22,787 bases of DNA. Origin: a virus. The position numbers were made by a program, and so were the translations under genes. The DNA lies in IMG/VR virus record IMGVR_UViG_3300004805_000432, positions 1 to 22,787 of that record. One strand, given 5' to 3'. Below the pieces are notes generated by a model. The model worked only from the letters and a program-made list of their open reading frames with translations. It was not told the origin of the DNA and ran no database searches. Shown one piece after another: positions 21,197 to 22,787 of this stretch (position 1 is its first letter; each line of letters opens with the position of its first letter).

Positions 21197-21273
21197 TGGT
21201 CGGGGTACAAGGATTCGAACCTTGGGCTTCTTGCTCCCAAAGCAAGCACTCTACCGGACTGAGCTACACCCCG
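21197..21273 (-). tRNA. tRNA-Pro (TGG)
   Basis: Acceptor CGGGGTG/TACCCCG with one G-U, stem CTTGC/GCAAG, loop T-T-TGG-G-A, T-loop TTCGAAT, encoded CCA. It starts six bases from the stop of the 75-aa gene. Confidence 0.96.
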
Positions 21274-21279
21274 TTGTTA

Positions 21280-21507
21280 CTACAAACCTAATTGTGCTAA
21301 TTGCTTGTACACATCTTCGGCTCTATCTAAAACTTCCCATGTACCATGGGTAGGACTAAAAATAAAAGTTACATCTTCATGATATTCATCGACTGTACCT
21401 TCATTTCTAATACTGGTACCTTCATATACTGTTAGAATTGCATCAGCCTTGATGTACAATGGACTATGAAGGAAATCTTTGGCTGCGTTGGTTACTTTAA
21501 TAAACAT
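21280..21507 (-). CDS. hypothetical small phage protein, 75 aa
   Basis: M-F-I-K-V-T-N-A at the start, then P-L-Y-I-K-A-D-A-I-L-T-V-Y-E-G and V-T-F-I-F-S-P-T-H-G-T-W-E-V-L-D, a beta-strand-rich pattern with a helical C-terminus. This looks like a small beta-roll or SH3-like protein, but no family is recognised with confidence. AAGGA precedes the ATG. It lies between the lipoprotein gene and tRNA-Pro, co-oriented with both. Function unknown. Confidence 0.82.
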   Translation of the reverse strand: MFIKVTNAAKDFLHSPLYIKADAILTVYEGTSIRNEGTVDEYHEDVTFIFSPTHGTWEVLDRAEDVYKQLAQLGL

Positions 21508-21515
21508 TTTATTCC

Positions 21516-21734
21516 TTATCTACAAACACGAACATTATGATACTGTCTTGTATAACCATTCCATTGTTGTACATAAGCACAACGAACAGGAGGAGCTACA
21601 TATACAGGCCTAGGTTGTACATAAACTGGTGCTGGTTGAACATATACAGGACGTGGCTGAACATAATATGGATCAGCAACAACACATCCGGTAAGTGCTA
21701 ATACTGCGACTATAATTGCCAAAACTGCTTTCAT
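21516..21734 (-). CDS. small lipoprotein with PxYVQP repeats, 72 aa
   Basis: A hydrophobic segment (V-L-A-I-I-V-A-V-L-A) leads into the lipobox L-T-G-C at residues ~14-17, so signal peptidase II cleavage and lipidation at that Cys are expected. The mature part carries tandem [AR]-P-V-Y-V-x-P repeats and a Cys-containing tail (R-C-A-Y ... R-V-C-R). A membrane or outer-membrane anchor in the host is likely, as with phage-encoded lipoproteins that affect superinfection or lysis; which of these applies is not shown. AAGGA precedes the ATG. It follows the fMet tRNA. Confidence 0.85.
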   Translation of the reverse strand: MKAVLAIIVAVLALTGCVVADPYYVQPRPVYVQPAPVYVQPRPVYVAPPVRCAYVQQWNGYTRQYHNVRVCR

Positions 21735-21754
21735 GTTAATTCCTTGTTATAAAA

Positions 21755-21834
21755 TGGTAGCGGAGGTGGGATTCGAACCACACGATCTCTAGCTTATGAG
21801 ACTAGCGGGGACGACCAGACTCCCCTACTCCGCA
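21755..21834 (-). tRNA. initiator-like tRNA-Met (CAT)
   Basis: Loop C-T-CAT-A-A with A-G-A-T-C-G-T and T-G-G-T-T-C parts very close to bacterial tRNA-fMet. The acceptor has six perfect pairs but T1 and T72 do not pair, the position-1/72 mismatch that marks initiator tRNAs. A long D-arm GGGG/CCCC is present; the anticodon stem lacks the three G-C pairs of the usual initiator. CCA encoded. Confidence 0.88.
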
Positions 21835-21853
21835 ACTGACTTACTATACAAAC

Positions 21854-21882
21854 ATTATACATAGTATTGTATTTAATGTCAA
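21854..21882 (-). promoter_or_regulatory. sigma70-type promoter for the fMet tRNA and small genes
   Basis: Perfect TTGACA (21877-21882), 17-bp spacer, perfect TATAAT (21854-21859). The stop TGA of the radical SAM gene (21879-21881) is embedded in the -35. Confidence 0.92.
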
Positions 21883-22787
21883 CTATTATTGTATTTTGGA
21901 TTATATTTGTTAAGCTCAATATCACCTGGGCAAATGCAAGTTGGTCGCCTACAAGTCAAGAAATCAGTTAAAAAATTAAAGTTTGAAATTCTTCCCAGTT
22001 GTTGTGCGCCACAAATACCAGCCATAACTTCACCGTTTGCAAAAGCGTATATGCCTTCAGACCCGGCGGAGCATTTCCATCCAAAAAATTCATGTTCATT
22101 TTTGGCCATTATTTTGTTAGGCCACAATTGTTCAGCGATACCGTCGGTATAAATTGCCATATTTCTTCGAGGATAACGTGAATTGAGTTGTGTTGGATAA
22201 GTTTTTATAAACTCTAGTTGTTCGACGGTATACTCATGTAATTCTCGTTGATAAGTAGTTTGAACTTGCGCTATTTTTGGAATTATCAATCTCTTTAGAT
22301 CATCATCAATATCATTAAATATGGACATTACGGTATCCCATAGTTTAGGATAGCACATGATATTAAATCGAATTTCAACATCACTATTAATCAAGTATCT
22401 TGCTAAATCATTTATTTTGTTTTTCTTTGAGTCATAGTACTCAGGATGTAAGGTAATTACTACTTGATCTGGAAGTATAGTCAATGTTTTCCACCAATTC
22501 ACTGACCGAGTTCCATTGGTCATAATCATAATTTGGCCATATGGTTTAAGGCGAGTAATTATGTCTACTATTTTATCATGTAGAGTTGGTTCTCCGCCGG
22601 ATAAACATACAAAAAGTTTTTTATTAGTGGTGATACTATGATTAATTAAAGTATCTATAAATTTATCTATTTCTTCGTCAGTTGGATACCCAGAATTTAC
22701 AGTATTAGCGTATGATCCAACATGTAAACTTGGTGGACAATATACACAACTTTGATTGCAGAAATCGGTAAGAACCCAGTATACAAA
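21879..22787 (-). CDS. radical SAM protein with C-terminal SPASM-like cysteine region (5'-partial)
   Basis: The frame is open to the right edge, so the gene starts outside; the ATG at 22529 is internal. The upstream part reads F-C-N-Q-S-C-V-Y-C (C-x3-C-x2-C) about ten residues from the edge and S-G-G-E-P-T further on, both in the core. The C-terminus has C-S-A-G, I-C-G-A-Q-Q-L-G, and C-R-R-P-T-C-I-C-P-G-D, a SPASM-like Fe-S cysteine set matching the N-terminal region of the 1531-2589 protein. Substrate unknown; related in theme to the radical SAM/GT genes at the left end. Confident on the superfamily. Confidence 0.88.
   Translation of the reverse strand, partial: FVYWVLTDFCNQSCVYCPPSLHVGSYANTVNSGYPTDEEIDKFIDTLINHSITTNKKLFVCLSGGEPTLHDKIVDIITRLKPYGQIMIMTNGTRSVNWWKTLTILPDQVVITLHPEYYDSKKNKINDLARYLINSDVEIRFNIMCYPKLWDTVMSIFNDIDDDLKRLIIPKIAQVQTTYQRELHEYTVEQLEFIKTYPTQLNSRYPRRNMAIYTDGIAEQLWPNKIMAKNEHEFFGWKCSAGSEGIYAFANGEVMAGICGAQQLGRISNFNFLTDFLTCRRPTCICPGDIELNKYNPKYNNS

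Overview
The window looks like part of a large, AT-rich tailed-phage genome, probably a myovirus-like phage of a Gram-negative or similar bacterium. The reasons are: nearly every gene lies on the minus strand; genes are packed with ATGA-type overlaps or gaps of a few bases; ten tRNA genes, each with an encoded CCA, are scattered singly or in small groups among tiny genes; there is a homing-endonuclease-like gene; and the functions are typical phage auxiliary ones (ThyX, RtcB, a QueC-like enzyme, MoxR/VWA, FkbM, glycosyltransferases, several radical SAM enzymes). No capsid, tail, terminase or replication gene is present, so the phage assignment is inferred from gene content and organisation. 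Promoters are near-perfect sigma70 type (TTGACA, 17 bp, TATAAT) and ribosome sites are AGGA/AAGGAG.

Left end (1-5508): a plus-strand radical SAM gene, cut by the window edge, converges on and overlaps a minus-strand block. That block holds a second radical SAM protein, a repeat-containing protein with a glycosyltransferase-like C-terminal half, and a sugar-nucleotide epimerase, all overlapping. A third radical SAM gene runs off the right edge. Its cysteine-rich auxiliary domain follows the radical SAM core, while in the second enzyme a very similar cysteine pattern comes first.

Middle left (5505-7745): a small protein with no usable ATG at its natural N-terminus, then (in transcription order before it) thyX and three conserved small or medium phage proteins, bounded upstream by a terminator fused to an extended -10 promoter.

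Centre (7764-13166): a MoxR-type AAA+ ATPase and a DUF2201-like metallopeptidase/VWA protein flank a translationally coupled run. The run starts with an FkbM methyltransferase, followed by seven small proteins. Six of those share a diverged C-terminal signature (aromatic-x-x-L-K/R-aromatic). An eighth small protein with this signature follows thyX. This MoxR / small-paralogue array / VWA arrangement is the best candidate for an undescribed system here.

Right half (13170-21834): a GT-B/exostosin-like protein, a QueC-like PP-loop enzyme, a metallophosphoesterase, RtcB RNA ligase and an HExxH metalloprotease, followed to the right by the main tRNA region. tRNAs seen are Asn, Thr, Met-or-Ile2 (CAT), Arg, Lys, Phe, Val, Gln, Pro and an initiator-like fMet, plus one truncated tRNA remnant. 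Interspersed are a homing-endonuclease-like gene whose 3' end lies inside a tRNA, a small basic ORF reading through tRNA-Lys, an omega-like RNA polymerase subunit, a GNAT-like protein, a small lipoprotein, and two related long-armed stem-loops directly downstream of tRNA CCA ends. These stem-loops are candidate structured RNAs.
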